Shown: positions 33,678-43,134 of the stretch, in pieces
Position numbering within the stretch: the stretch's first letter is position 1
Layout: each line of letters begins with the position of its first letter
Source: Nonomuraea angiospora
GTDB taxonomy: Bacteria; Actinomycetota; Actinomycetes; Streptosporangiales; Streptosporangiaceae
Direction of reading: 5' to 3'
Length of the DNA: 64,000 bases
Assembly: GCF_014873145.1 (NCBI RefSeq)
Contig: NZ_JADBEK010000001.1
Location: 1,612,001 to 1,676,000 of the forward strand
Translations under genes and position numbers: made by a program
The notes under the pieces: model-generated
Told to the model about the DNA's origin: nothing
The model's database searches: none
Seen by the model: the letters and a program-made list of their open reading frames with translations, nothing else

Positions 33678-34484
33678 TCAGGAGGGGGCGACGTTCACGC
33701 CCGTCACCGCGAAGCGTTCGACGGTCGCCACGTGGCCGCCGGTGGACGCCACGACGGTCAGCGTGCGCCCTGGGGGCGCCTTGAAGGAGACCCGGGCCGA
33801 CCACGGCGAGCCGGTCCCCCCGGCGCCCACGCAGCACGCCTCCCCCACCGGGGCGTCCGAGCCGGGCCGGCGGACCTGGACCTTGACGCTCTCGTCGACG
33901 CCCGTGATCCGGCCGCCCACGGTCAGCGGGGACCGCACGGTGGAGCCGTAGGGCGGTCTGGTGAGCGAGAGCGAGGTGTCGTCCGTGCCCACCACCTCCC
34001 ACGGCGCGTCCTCGCCCGAGCCGTACCTGACCAGATGGACGACGGCCGCCACCAGCAGCCGCGGCCCCTCCTCGGCCTGGTAGGCGACGTGCACCCGCGC
34101 GTGGTCGCCCTGCCGGACGGACTCGGCGACCCGGTCGATCTCGGTGAAGCCCAGGAAGTCGCGGGTGAAGGCGAGCGCGGTGCGGCGGGCGTCGAGGTGC
34201 CACGCCTCGCGGCCGTCCCTGCGGTGCGCCTCCCGCCACGCCGTCGCCTCGCCAGGGGTGGAGAACGGCCACAGCGGCTGGTAGCGGCCGGCGACCAGGC
34301 CCCCGCGAGGGGTCGGCGTGCCGGTGCCGGGAGGCGTGGTCCTGGGGCTGCCCTCCGGAGTGGTCTCCTCGGGTGAGGCCGTCACGGTGACCGAGCCCCG
34401 CGGGTCTCTCACGGCCCCGCAGCCGGCGGCCGCCACCGCGAGCACGATCAGCACCGGAAGGGCTGGGCCGGTGAAGCGTTTCAT
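33678..34484 (-). CDS. Lipoprotein with Gmad2-like immunoglobulin domain
   Basis: 268 residues. A lipoprotein signal (MKRFTGPALPVLIVLAVAAAGC) is followed by a Thr/Pro-rich linker. The C-terminal 90 residues resemble the Gmad2 Ig-like domain (LTRPPYGSTVRSPLTVGGRI, then KVQVRRPGSDAPVGEACCVG). The middle domain is not recognised. It is likely anchored outside the membrane; function unknown. The ATG at 34484 follows AGGAGG with good spacing. Confidence 0.65.
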   Translation of the reverse strand: MKRFTGPALPVLIVLAVAAAGCGAVRDPRGSVTVTASPEETTPEGSPRTTPPGTGTPTPRGGLVAGRYQPLWPFSTPGEATAWREAHRRDGREAWHLDARRTALAFTRDFLGFTEIDRVAESVRQGDHARVHVAYQAEEGPRLLVAAVVHLVRYGSGEDAPWEVVGTDDTSLSLTRPPYGSTVRSPLTVGGRITGVDESVKVQVRRPGSDAPVGEACCVGAGGTGSPWSARVSFKAPPGRTLTVVASTGGHVATVERFAVTGVNVAPS

Positions 34485-34574
34485 GCGGCACCTCCTGACA
34501 GTGGCGATCATGCCCGGCCGGCTACCGAAGTATCCCAGCCGACCGCCTCTGATCAGCAGCGAAACGCCGGAATC

Positions 34575-35231
34575 CTACATGCCGTGGATGCGCCGGCCCG
34601 CGATCTGCTGGGGCACGATACGGATGTAGAGGCGGCGCTCGCCGCCCGCCCAGGGCGTGACGCCCGAGCCGGCCACCTCCTCCGTCTCCTCCGGCGTCAC
34701 GTGGTGGGCGGCCCCCTGCACCAGGACGCTCCAGCCTTCGCGGTTGGTCTCGTCGATCTTGTCGACCTCGAACGCGATCTTGATGTCCACCCCTTCCAGC
34801 CCCGAGCGGAGGTCCTGGTCCATCGGGCCGCCGGACGCGGTGCGGAAGACGATCACGCCGTGGTGCAGCTTGTAGTTGACGGGCAGCACGGTGGGCCCGC
34901 GCGAGCCGCTGAACGCCACCCGCCCGATCCCGCCCGGCGAGATCAGCCGCAGGCACTCCTCCGGGTCCAGCACCTCCATCGTCGGGTTGGCCATGGCGGG
35001 GCCGTGCCCGGGCGGGCGGTCCAGGCCGCCGCCCAGCAGCTCGTGCACCGTGGTCTGCAGCGCGTCCGCCAGGCGGTAGAGGGCGCCGGTGTCCGGCATA
35101 TCGGGATTTTCCTCCAGATATCGCAGGTAGCCGGCCGACATGGCCGCGCGCTCGGCGACCTGCTCACGGGTCAGGCCGAGGCGTTCGCGGCAGTGGATGA
35201 GGCGGCGTCCGAGATCTCCGGTGCCAGTCAT
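34575..35231 (-). CDS. XRE-type HTH plus pyridoxamine-oxidase-like flavin-binding domain
   Basis: 218 residues. Residues 1-75 are a Cro/C1-type HTH (RLIHCRERLGLTREQVAERA). The rest is a split barrel of the pyridoxamine-5-phosphate-oxidase group (GRVAFSGSRGPTVLPVNYKL, KIAFEVDKIDETNREGWSVL), binding FMN or F420. Such fusions are common in actinobacteria and may link flavin state to transcription. The ATG at 35231 follows GAGGAG. No divergent target gene is near. Confidence 0.83.
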   Translation of the reverse strand: MTGTGDLGRRLIHCRERLGLTREQVAERAAMSAGYLRYLEENPDMPDTGALYRLADALQTTVHELLGGGLDRPPGHGPAMANPTMEVLDPEECLRLISPGGIGRVAFSGSRGPTVLPVNYKLHHGVIVFRTASGGPMDQDLRSGLEGVDIKIAFEVDKIDETNREGWSVLVQGAAHHVTPEETEEVAGSGVTPWAGGERRLYIRIVPQQIAGRRIHGM

Positions 35232-35363
35232 GATCGTTTCTCCTCGCGTGTGGCTACGGCGCGCGGTGCCGTTCACGCGTGCCTCGTGCTGGTCGGCGTC
35301 GGTGAAGAGCCGGCGTCCGCGGTAACGCATCGGCGTAGGCGCCCGGCCGGCGCGGCTCGCCGT

Positions 35364-36152
35364 TCATGGCCGTCCCACCGGTACGCGGCCGGAGACGTCG
35401 GTGTCGGCCAGGTCGGCGACCACGACGTCCGCCCCCGCGGCCCGCATCGCCCGGGCGCCGGTCCCCGCGGCGGCCCGCGGCCCGTCCCCCGGCGCCCCGG
35501 ACCCGCTCCTGTCCACCCCGACGACCAGGCCGAACCCGCCCTTTCGCGCGGCTTCGACGCCAGGCAGCGCGTCCTCCACGATCGCGACCACCCCGGGGGC
35601 CAGCTCCAGGCGGCGCGCGGCCTCCAGGAACAGCGCGGGATCCGGCTTGCCGGGCAGCCCCAGCTCGGCGGCGTCCTCGCCGCCGACCACCACGTCGAAC
35701 AGGTGCAGCAGGCCCGCCGACGACACCACCGCCCGGCAGTGCCGGCCGGCCGAGACGACGCCGGTGCGGCAGCCGCGCTGCCGCAGCTCGTGCAGCAGGG
35801 CGACGGTGGAGGGGAAGGCGGCCACGCCGTGGTGCGCGATCGCCTCCACGAACAGCGCGTCCTTGGCCGACCCCAGCCCGTGTACGGTCTCCGCCCCCGG
35901 CTCGTCCTGCGGGCCGCCCTCGGGGATCGAGATGCCGCGCGAGGCCAGGAACGTGCGCACCCCGTCCAGCCGGGAGCGCCCGTCCACGAAGGCCAGGTAG
36001 TCGGCGCGCACGTCGAACGGCGCGGAGCGGCCCCGCAGGAACGCGTCGAACACGTGCTTCCACGCGGCGGCGTGCACCCGCGCCGTGTCGGTGACCACGC
36101 CGTCGGTGTCGAAGACGACCGCCCGGAGCCTGGTCAGGTCGAAAGTGGCCAT
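35364..36152 (-). CDS. HAD hydrolase of beta-phosphoglucomutase type
   Basis: 262 residues. Catalytic motif I is VVFDTDGVVTDTARVHAAAW, with the cap domain inserted after it; motif II is GVVSAGR, and EDALPGVEAARKGGFGLVVG marks motif IV. The pattern DGVVTDTAxxHxxAW is that of beta-phosphoglucomutases, which usually accompany maltose/trehalose phosphorylases; none is adjacent, so a general sugar-phosphatase is also possible. The ATG at 36152 was chosen because the HAD core begins seven residues later. Confidence 0.78.
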   Translation of the reverse strand: MATFDLTRLRAVVFDTDGVVTDTARVHAAAWKHVFDAFLRGRSAPFDVRADYLAFVDGRSRLDGVRTFLASRGISIPEGGPQDEPGAETVHGLGSAKDALFVEAIAHHGVAAFPSTVALLHELRQRGCRTGVVSAGRHCRAVVSSAGLLHLFDVVVGGEDAAELGLPGKPDPALFLEAARRLELAPGVVAIVEDALPGVEAARKGGFGLVVGVDRSGSGAPGDGPRAAAGTGARAMRAAGADVVVADLADTDVSGRVPVGRP

Positions 36153-36230
36153 ATCCAGCACGCTACCCACGCTCGCGGCGGCCAGCCCTGCCGCCTGACC
36201 AGGCACGACACGCCCCCGGGGCCGACGGCC

Positions 36231-37373
36231 TCATGGGCACCCCGTGGCGGCGAAGGCGAGGAACTGGGTCACCTCGCGCTGGTCGAAGTTGTCGTCCGAG
36301 CCGATCACCAGCGTGCACTCCCCGTCGGCCAGGCGCGGCCCCCAGGCCAGGCTCTCGAGGTTCTGCACCGGAGGCCGGAAGGAGCCGAGGTCGTAGACCA
36401 GCCGCTTGGTCACCGGCCGGTATGGCGCGCCCTGCGCCAGGTCGTCCCTGCTCAGCACGTTCGTGGCGCCGCGCAGGTCGATCTCGTAGAGCTTGACCCG
36501 GTAGTTGACGCCCTGGATCCAGGACCGCTCCAGCGCCAGATAGCGGTCGTCGTCGATGGCCAGGATCTCCGACACCCCGCTGTCGGCATCGCCGTCGGGC
36601 GGGATCGGCGCGGTCGGCAGGGGATCCAGCGGGTAGACGTACTGGGCGCGCGCGATGCCCATGCGGTTCCACACGGTCAGCCGGGCGGGCGCGCCGCGCG
36701 CCACCGAGGGCACGGGCCCGTCCTCGTGGCGCGGGCCCTCGGTGACGGCGGTGATGCCGCTTTCCGTGACCGCCACCCCTTCAAAGCCGAAATTACGCCT
36801 GGGCCCTCTTTCGGTGTCGGTCAGCCGCAAATTCGGCGGCACCCGCAATTCTCCGGCATTACGCCCCTGAAGGTCGGTCGTGTGCACCGCGGAGGCGGAA
36901 ATCGGAATGGCCCGATTGGCGCTGTCCGGCCGGTCGCCCTCGTCTCCCCATATCAGCCGCCCGCTCCACCGGTCGTACCTGATCGACTCGGGGTCGGCCG
37001 AGCCCGGCTGGCCGTACGCCGCGTACGGCGTGCCGTCGGCCCTGGTCAGCGTCCTGACCCCGGTCACCCGCACGCCGACGAACTCCCCGGTGTCCCGGTC
37101 GAAGTCCAGCCGCCCGGTGTAGAAGCGGGCGGGGTTGTAGCGCCAGCGGTCGTCGGAGACGAAGTACCAGGTGCCGGTGCCGGGATCGCGGTCGATCCCC
37201 GACAGCCCGCCCACCGTGGTGTCCTCGAACTTCAGCAGGTGCGCCAGCCGCTGCTCCCCGAGGAAACGCGTGATCCGCACGGGATCGCGCTGCGCCGCCG
37301 AGGCCGGAGGGGCGGCGCTCGCCGCCACCGTGAAAGCGACGGCGATGTGCATGATTCGCCGCGAACGAGCCAT
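36231..37373 (-). CDS. Secreted esterase-like phytase-fold protein
   Basis: 380 residues. A signal peptide (cut near ASA-AQ) precedes a beta-propeller of the phytase-like/esterase-like family: GGLSGIDRDPGTGTWYFVSD, DPESIRYDRWSGRLIWGDEG, NFGFEGVAVTESG and the final TLVIGSDDNF. The family is annotated as having esterase-like activity of phytase type; the true substrate is unknown. It is probably exported. The ATG at 37373 follows GGGGG. Confidence 0.78.
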   Translation of the reverse strand: MARSRRIMHIAVAFTVAASAAPPASAAQRDPVRITRFLGEQRLAHLLKFEDTTVGGLSGIDRDPGTGTWYFVSDDRWRYNPARFYTGRLDFDRDTGEFVGVRVTGVRTLTRADGTPYAAYGQPGSADPESIRYDRWSGRLIWGDEGDRPDSANRAIPISASAVHTTDLQGRNAGELRVPPNLRLTDTERGPRRNFGFEGVAVTESGITAVTEGPRHEDGPVPSVARGAPARLTVWNRMGIARAQYVYPLDPLPTAPIPPDGDADSGVSEILAIDDDRYLALERSWIQGVNYRVKLYEIDLRGATNVLSRDDLAQGAPYRPVTKRLVYDLGSFRPPVQNLESLAWGPRLADGECTLVIGSDDNFDQREVTQFLAFAATGCP

Positions 37374-37550
37374 CTGACCCCCGTAATTCGATGCCGAACC
37401 GACGGAGAAAATAAAAGCGCGGATCAGAGGCGAAGTCCACGGATAAATAACAGCACGCCGCCCATCAAAAGGGGCGATTCACTCCAAGAAAGTGCTCCCG
37501 CAAAGCGTCGTCCACGCTGCTCGGCCGCGTACGCCGGCAGCGGTACGGCG

Positions 37551-38384
37551 TCAAGCGCGCGTCCCGATCACGGCGGTGGCGTCCAGCTCGTCCGAGCTCG
37601 CCACCCGGGCGGCCAGCCCCGCCCGGGCGACGGCCTCGGCGGTGGCGGCGGCCTGCCGCTCGCTGGTCTCGACCAGGAGGTGGCCGCCGGGCGCGAGCCA
37701 GCGGGGCGCGCCCGCGATCACCCGCCGCACGACGTCGAGGCCGTCGCCGCCGCCGTCGAGCGCCATGAGCGGCTCGTGCAGCCGGGCCTCGGGGGGCAGC
37801 AGGTCGATGGAGGACGAGGGGACGTACGGGGGGCTGGCGATCACGAGGTCCACCCGGCCCAGCAGCGAGGCGGGCAGCGGCTCGTACAGGTCGCCCTGGT
37901 AGACCCGGCCCGCGAGCGTGCCGCCGGACGGGAGGGGCACGGCGGCGAGGTTGCGGCGGGCGCACCGCACGGCGGCGGGGTCGAGGTCCACGGCGTGCAG
38001 CTCGGCCTCCCCCAGCCCCGCGGCCAGCGCGGCCCCCGCCGCGCCGCTGCCGCAGCACAGGTCGAGGAGGACCGGCGGCCCCGCGACATGGCGGGCCAGC
38101 GCGGCGGCCCGGCCGATGAGGAACTCGGTGCGCGGCCTGGGCACGAACACCCCCGGCTCCACGACCATCCGCAGGCCGCAGAACTCCGCCCAGCCGAGGA
38201 CGTGCTGGAGGGGTTCGCCGGCGACGCGGCGCTCGACCATCGCGGCGAGCTCCGCGGGGGTGCGGGCGGTGGAGACGAGCAGCTCGGCCTCGTCCTCGGC
38301 GAACACGCAGCCGGCGGCGCGCAGCCTGGCGACGACGGCGGGGAGGGAGAGAGCTGAGGGGACAGATGACGAAAAAACCGACAT
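37551..38384 (-). CDS. PrmC/HemK-like N5-glutamine methyltransferase paralogue
   Basis: 277 residues. The N-terminal helical part and GEPLQHVLGWAEFCGLRM, VFVPRPRTEFLI and LLDLCCGSGAAGAALA match PrmC (release-factor glutamine methyltransferase). The catalytic NPPY motif reads SPPY (in DLVIASPPYVPSSSIDLLPP), so the asparagine that binds the target glutamine is serine. Actinomycetes carry such a second copy with unknown target; it may not methylate release factors. The ATG at 38384 follows GAAAGG at longer spacing. A short ORF with a strong Shine-Dalgarno-like AGGAGG lies in the leader. Confidence 0.8.
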   Translation of the reverse strand: MSVFSSSVPSALSLPAVVARLRAAGCVFAEDEAELLVSTARTPAELAAMVERRVAGEPLQHVLGWAEFCGLRMVVEPGVFVPRPRTEFLIGRAAALARHVAGPPVLLDLCCGSGAAGAALAAGLGEAELHAVDLDPAAVRCARRNLAAVPLPSGGTLAGRVYQGDLYEPLPASLLGRVDLVIASPPYVPSSSIDLLPPEARLHEPLMALDGGGDGLDVVRRVIAGAPRWLAPGGHLLVETSERQAAATAEAVARAGLAARVASSDELDATAVIGTRA

Positions 38385-38424
38385 GAGAGCCTTTCGGGAT
38401 GCCGATGGGCGCTCCCGCGGTCAC

Positions 38425-38481
38425 CTAATCCTGATCGTGGGGAGGGAGCACCCGGCCTGCCACAGCGTTGATGGGTCTCAC
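38425..38481 (-). CDS. Short leader ORF upstream of the PrmC-like gene
   Basis: On the minus strand AGGAGGTGAGACCCATC precedes an 18-codon frame, read from GTG at 38481 as MRPINAVAGRVLPPHDQD before TAG. The GTG abuts the AGGAGG too closely for efficient use; an in-frame ATC at the ideal 8-nt distance is unusual as a start. A hairpin (GGGGA-GATCG-TCCC) lies just upstream. It may be a regulatory leader, but coding is unproven. Confidence 0.3.
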   Translation of the reverse strand: MRPINAVAGRVLPPHDQD

Positions 38482-38611
38482 CTCCTAGGGACGATCTCCC
38501 CGTGAGCGTACCAGAGCTTTTCTCGCGGGCCGGAGGGGTCCCGGGCAGGGTCTGAGTGGCGCTGTGGACGGCGGGGACGGCCGGTCCTTGCGACAGTGCT
38601 AACCTTGGCTA

Positions 38612-38629
38612 TCTAGGAAGACAACTAGA
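38612..38629. promoter_or_regulatory. Inverted repeat upstream of the TetR/FBP operon
   Basis: TCTAG-GAAGACAA-CTAGA is a 5+5 inverted repeat 24 bp before the TetR start. It is a plausible autoregulatory site. Confidence 0.4.
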
Positions 38630-38652
38630 AGGCTTAGGTTCAGGAGGTGGCC

Positions 38653-39252
38653 ATGGCTCGTGCCGGGCTGACGGCGGACCGGGTGACCGAGGCGGCCGCG
38701 GAGCTGGCCGACGAGGTCGGGTTCGACAACATCACCGTGTCCGCGCTGGCCCGCCGGTTCGGGGTCAAGGACGCGAGTCTGTACTCGCACGTCAAGAACC
38801 TCAAGGACCTGCGGGTCCGGGTGGCGATCCTGGCCGCCCGCGACCTGGCCGACCGGCTCGCCGACGCGACGGCGGGGCGGGCGGGCAAGGAATCGCTGGC
38901 CGGGTTCGCCAGCGCGTGGCGCGAGTTCGCGCGGACCCGGCCCGGCCGCTACCAGGCCACCCAGCTGCCCCTGGACGCGGCCGTGGTGGCCGGGTCCGCG
39001 GGGCATCTGCGGATCATGTCCATCACGTACGCGCACCTGAGCGCGTACGGGCTGGCCGAGCCGGACCTGACCGACGCCATCCGCCTGCTGCGCAGCACGT
39101 ACCAGGGATTCTTCAGCCTGGAGGCGGGCGCCGGGTTCAATCACCCGCGCGACCTCCAGGACACCTGGACGAAGATCCTCGACGTGCTCGACGTCGCGCT
39201 GAGGCACTGGCCGAGCAACCCCCAAGGAAACGATCATGAATCCCCTCACTGA
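38653..39252 (+). CDS. TetR-family regulator (WHG-domain type)
   Basis: 199 residues. HTH: NITVSALARRFGVKDASLYS, with HVKNLKDLRVRVAI following. The C-terminal domain has the TetR_C_33/WHG pattern (ARTRPGRYQATQLPLD, LLRSTYQGFFSLEAGAGF). The ATG at 38653 follows AGGAGG. The end overlaps the FBP gene by 17 bp, so both are one operon; the regulator probably controls expression of the ribosome-protection-like protein. Confidence 0.87.
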   Translation: MARAGLTADRVTEAAAELADEVGFDNITVSALARRFGVKDASLYSHVKNLKDLRVRVAILAARDLADRLADATAGRAGKESLAGFASAWREFARTRPGRYQATQLPLDAAVVAGSAGHLRIMSITYAHLSAYGLAEPDLTDAIRLLRSTYQGFFSLEAGAGFNHPRDLQDTWTKILDVLDVALRHWPSNPQGNDHESPH

Positions 39253-39742
39253 GAACGACATCCGCGCGTCCTTCGTCAACTGCTCCAAGGGCGAGGCCCG
39301 CCGGCTCGGCCTCCCGCGCGGCCTGTCCCAGTCCCCCTGGACCGACCTCGACTTCCTGGGCTGGCGTGACCCGGGGGCGCCCGAGCGGGCATACCTGGTG
39401 GCCGAGCGGGACGGCCGGGCGGTCGGCGTGGCGCTGCGCCTGGCGCAGGAGGCGCGCAGGAGCTTCACGAAGTCCACGCTCTGCTCGGTCTGCGTGACGC
39501 CGCACTCGGGCACCGGGGTGGCGCTGTTCACCGCGGCCAGGATCGGGGCGGCGGGCCGCCAGGGCAACACGGTCGGCGCCTACATGTGCGCGGACCTGGC
39601 CTGCTCCCTCTACGTCCGCGACAAGAAGCGGACGGAGCTGGGCACCCGTTTCGAGTCGCTCACGGTGGCGGAGCGGATCGTGCGGGCCGCCGCCAACCTG
39701 GACGGGTTCCTGGAACGGGTACTCGACGGCGACCTGAGGTGA
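39236..39742 (+). CDS. FBP (FusB-like) zinc-finger protein
   Basis: 168 residues. It matches the FBP treble-clef zinc-finger family related to FusB, which binds elongation factor G and frees it from stalled, fusidic-acid-blocked ribosomes: ENDIRASFVNCSKGEARRLG, FLGWRDPGAPERAYLV, and zinc ligands CSVC and CADLAC. It could guard translation against an EF-G inhibitor. It starts inside the TetR gene with AAGGAAACGATC before the ATG. Its last codons begin the tandem repeat at 39733. Confidence 0.85.
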   Translation: MNPLTENDIRASFVNCSKGEARRLGLPRGLSQSPWTDLDFLGWRDPGAPERAYLVAERDGRAVGVALRLAQEARRSFTKSTLCSVCVTPHSGTGVALFTAARIGAAGRQGNTVGAYMCADLACSLYVRDKKRTELGTRFESLTVAERIVRAAANLDGFLERVLDGDLR

Positions 39743-39874
39743 CGCGGCTCGGGCGGGGGTTTGAGGGGACGCGGCTTGGGCGGGGGCCTGAGGTGACGCG
39801 GCTCGGCGACCGCGATCTGCGGTGACGCGGCTCGGCGACGGCGGCCTGAAGTGACGCGGCTTGGCGGGGGCGAC
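39733..39874. repeat. Five-unit minisatellite starting at the FBP gene stop
   Basis: Five units of 27-30 bp (39733, 39761, 39787, 39817, 39845) each contain a form of CTGAGGTGACGCGGCTCGG. The first holds the last Leu-Arg-stop of the FBP gene; the others continue past it. Unit identity is roughly 75-90 per cent. The units abut with no spacer, so it is not a CRISPR array. Confidence 0.8.
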
Positions 39875-40183
39875 GTCCAGCGCGCGTCCGCGGGCGGGAA
39901 GGGCCGTCCGCGGCGCCGTCCGGGCGCTCTGTGAGGCGCCGGTGCGGGCGTCGCCCATGGCTTGGACAGCGATTGCCCGCCCGGCGGTTCCATCGAAACG
40001 CCGGCGAACCCGCACCCGCGTCATCCAGGCAGCTCAGGCGGTGAGCCCTGAGCGTCTCGACGGGGGCCTTCGCGCCGCCGCGGGTCCGCCCGGCAGAGCG
40101 GCGCCAAGCCTGACCGCCCAGAACCGGGGAGGCCCGCCGGCTCGGCCTGGACCCCGGCACGGGCCCCTCACCTCCTCGAGCGG
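39875..40183. other. Non-coding stretch between the minisatellite and the broken gene
   Basis: No supported gene, promoter or hairpin was found here. Long opposite-strand frames exist but lack family content. Confidence 0.4.
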
Positions 40184-40607
40184 TCAAGGTGTCATCGTGG
40201 CCTCCATGAAGCTGACCGAGGCGGGGTCCCGGGGATCGCCGTGGATCTCCTCGCCCGCGAAGACCGCGAACTGGTGCCACCAGCCGCTCAGCTGACCGCC
40301 CGGGAACTTGGCGGCCGTCCAGGGCTTGGCGTCGGCGAAGACGTACTCGGCCCACGGGTTGGCGGGGTTGGGCGGGGCGGCGAAGTAGGCGGAGCCCGCC
40401 TTGGGCCAGAGGACCGCCTGGCCGCCCTGCCCGCCCGGCCCCGGGTTGTTCGTGTCGACCCGGTAGGACCAGATGCTGTATCCGGTGCCGGTGGTGGGCC
40501 CGGGGATCGCGGCCCGGCCGGCGAAGGTGACTATCAGCGTCGAACACCACTCCCTCGTGCGAAGACCTCTCGCTGACCAGCGTCAGGGCCGGCCGGGCGC
40601 GGCGCAT
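40184..40607 (-). pseudogene. Frameshifted fragment of an unknown protein downstream of groL
   Basis: Two frames add up to one protein-like sequence. From ATG 40607, MRRARPALTLVSERSSHEGV continues to VFD; then at about 40540-40530 sense shifts by one base, and the second frame reads VTFAGRAAIPG, IWSYRVDTNNPG, and ends KFPGGQLSGWWHQFAVFAGE, ASVSFMEATMTP before the stop at 40184. The second frame has no start codon of its own. It resembles a secreted or lipoprotein domain but I do not recognise it. Either a true frameshift or a sequencing error could explain it; the 5' part with any signal peptide is missing. Confidence 0.5.
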
Positions 40608-40682
40608 GAGTACGGCCTGCTCAACGTGCGCCCGCGGCAGCGGAATGTCACCCCCGGAGGGAGGGCCCGGGCTAGAAGCGGG

Positions 40683-42320
<1,638 letters not shown>

Positions 42321-42410
42321 TCACGATGGGGGTTCGCCGGGACGGCGCCCGCGACGGACGGCCCGCGGGCAGGCGGCATGACCTGCGCGCGGGACCTCGC
42401 CGTCCCGGCG

Positions 42411-42439
42411 GCTGGCACTCTCCAGGGGCGAGTGCCAGC
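42411..42439. promoter_or_regulatory. CIRCE element (HrcA operator) of groL
   Basis: GCTGGCACTC and GAGTGCCAGC are perfect 10-bp arms around a 9-bp spacer (TCCAGGGGC). This is the standard CIRCE spacing, with the first bases changed from TTAGCACTC to CTGGCACTC. It implies HrcA-controlled heat induction. Confidence 0.93.
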
Positions 42440-42464
42440 CGTCCTCCCGCACTTTACCCACAAC

Positions 42465-42497
42465 TTGCGTGCCACGCACATAGTGCGCGGGACGCAA
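42465..42497. promoter_or_regulatory. 33-bp near-perfect palindromic operator of a TetR gene
   Basis: The arms TTGCGTGCCACGCAC and GTGCGCGGGACGCAA match at 12 of 15 positions around the 3-bp centre ATA. It lies 19 bp before the TetR ATG at 42517 and next to a -10-like GATAAAGT. A double-dimer TetR site is likely. Confidence 0.7.
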
Positions 42498-42516
42498 TCT
42501 CGGATAAAGTCATCCC

Positions 42517-43128
42517 ATGAACGACGACACCGTTGACCTCCGGGCCCGCAACAAGCAGGCCACCAGGGAGGCGATCAGCCATGCCGCCCTGCGCCTGGCC
42601 ATCGAACAGGGGCCCCACGGGCTGGCCCTCGTCCGCGTCCATGACATCGCCACGGCCGCGGGCGTCTCACCGCGCACGTACAACAACTACTTCTCCAGCA
42701 GGGAGGAGGCGATCTGCGCCTTCCACGCCGACCAGGCCAGGCGCGCGGGGCAGGCGCTGCGGGCCCGGCCCGCCGGCGAGCCGCTGGACGAGGCCGTCAT
42801 CGCGGCCGTGGTCGAGCTCTACACCGACCCCGAGCCCGACCGGGCCGGGCTGCGCATGATCATGTCGACGCCGGCGCTGGAGGGAGAGGCGCTGAAGACG
42901 TTCACCATGGCAGAGGGGCCGCTCGCCGAGGCGATCGCGGCGCGCACCGGCGCCGATCCCGGGCACGACCTCTTCCCCGCCGTCATGGCCGCGGCGGTGG
43001 CCGGCGCCATCCGGGTGGCGGGGCGGCGCTGGCTGGAGCCCGGCAACACCGACTCGTTCGCGGCGATCCTGCGCAGCGCCCTGTCCGTCGTCCTGCCAGC
43101 CGCGCCGCCCGGAGGATCCCGTGGGTAG
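42517..43128 (+). CDS. TetR-family regulator
   Basis: 203 residues. The HTH (VRVHDIATAAGVSPRTYNNY, FSSREEAI) follows ARNKQATREAISHAALRLAI. The C-terminal domain is typical of drug-efflux repressors. No Shine-Dalgarno is evident before the ATG at 42517. It is convergent with a DHA2 MFS efflux gene with 6 bp between stops, and is a candidate second regulator of that pump. A 33-bp palindrome covers its own promoter. Confidence 0.87.
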   Translation: MNDDTVDLRARNKQATREAISHAALRLAIEQGPHGLALVRVHDIATAAGVSPRTYNNYFSSREEAICAFHADQARRAGQALRARPAGEPLDEAVIAAVVELYTDPEPDRAGLRMIMSTPALEGEALKTFTMAEGPLAEAIAARTGADPGHDLFPAVMAAAVAGAIRVAGRRWLEPGNTDSFAAILRSALSVVLPAAPPGGSRG

Positions 43129-43134
43129 GGGCGC

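Noticed and set aside
39733-39874. Possible CRISPR array
   Set aside because: Units abut directly with no spacers, are imperfect and begin in a coding sequence; a minisatellite explains it.
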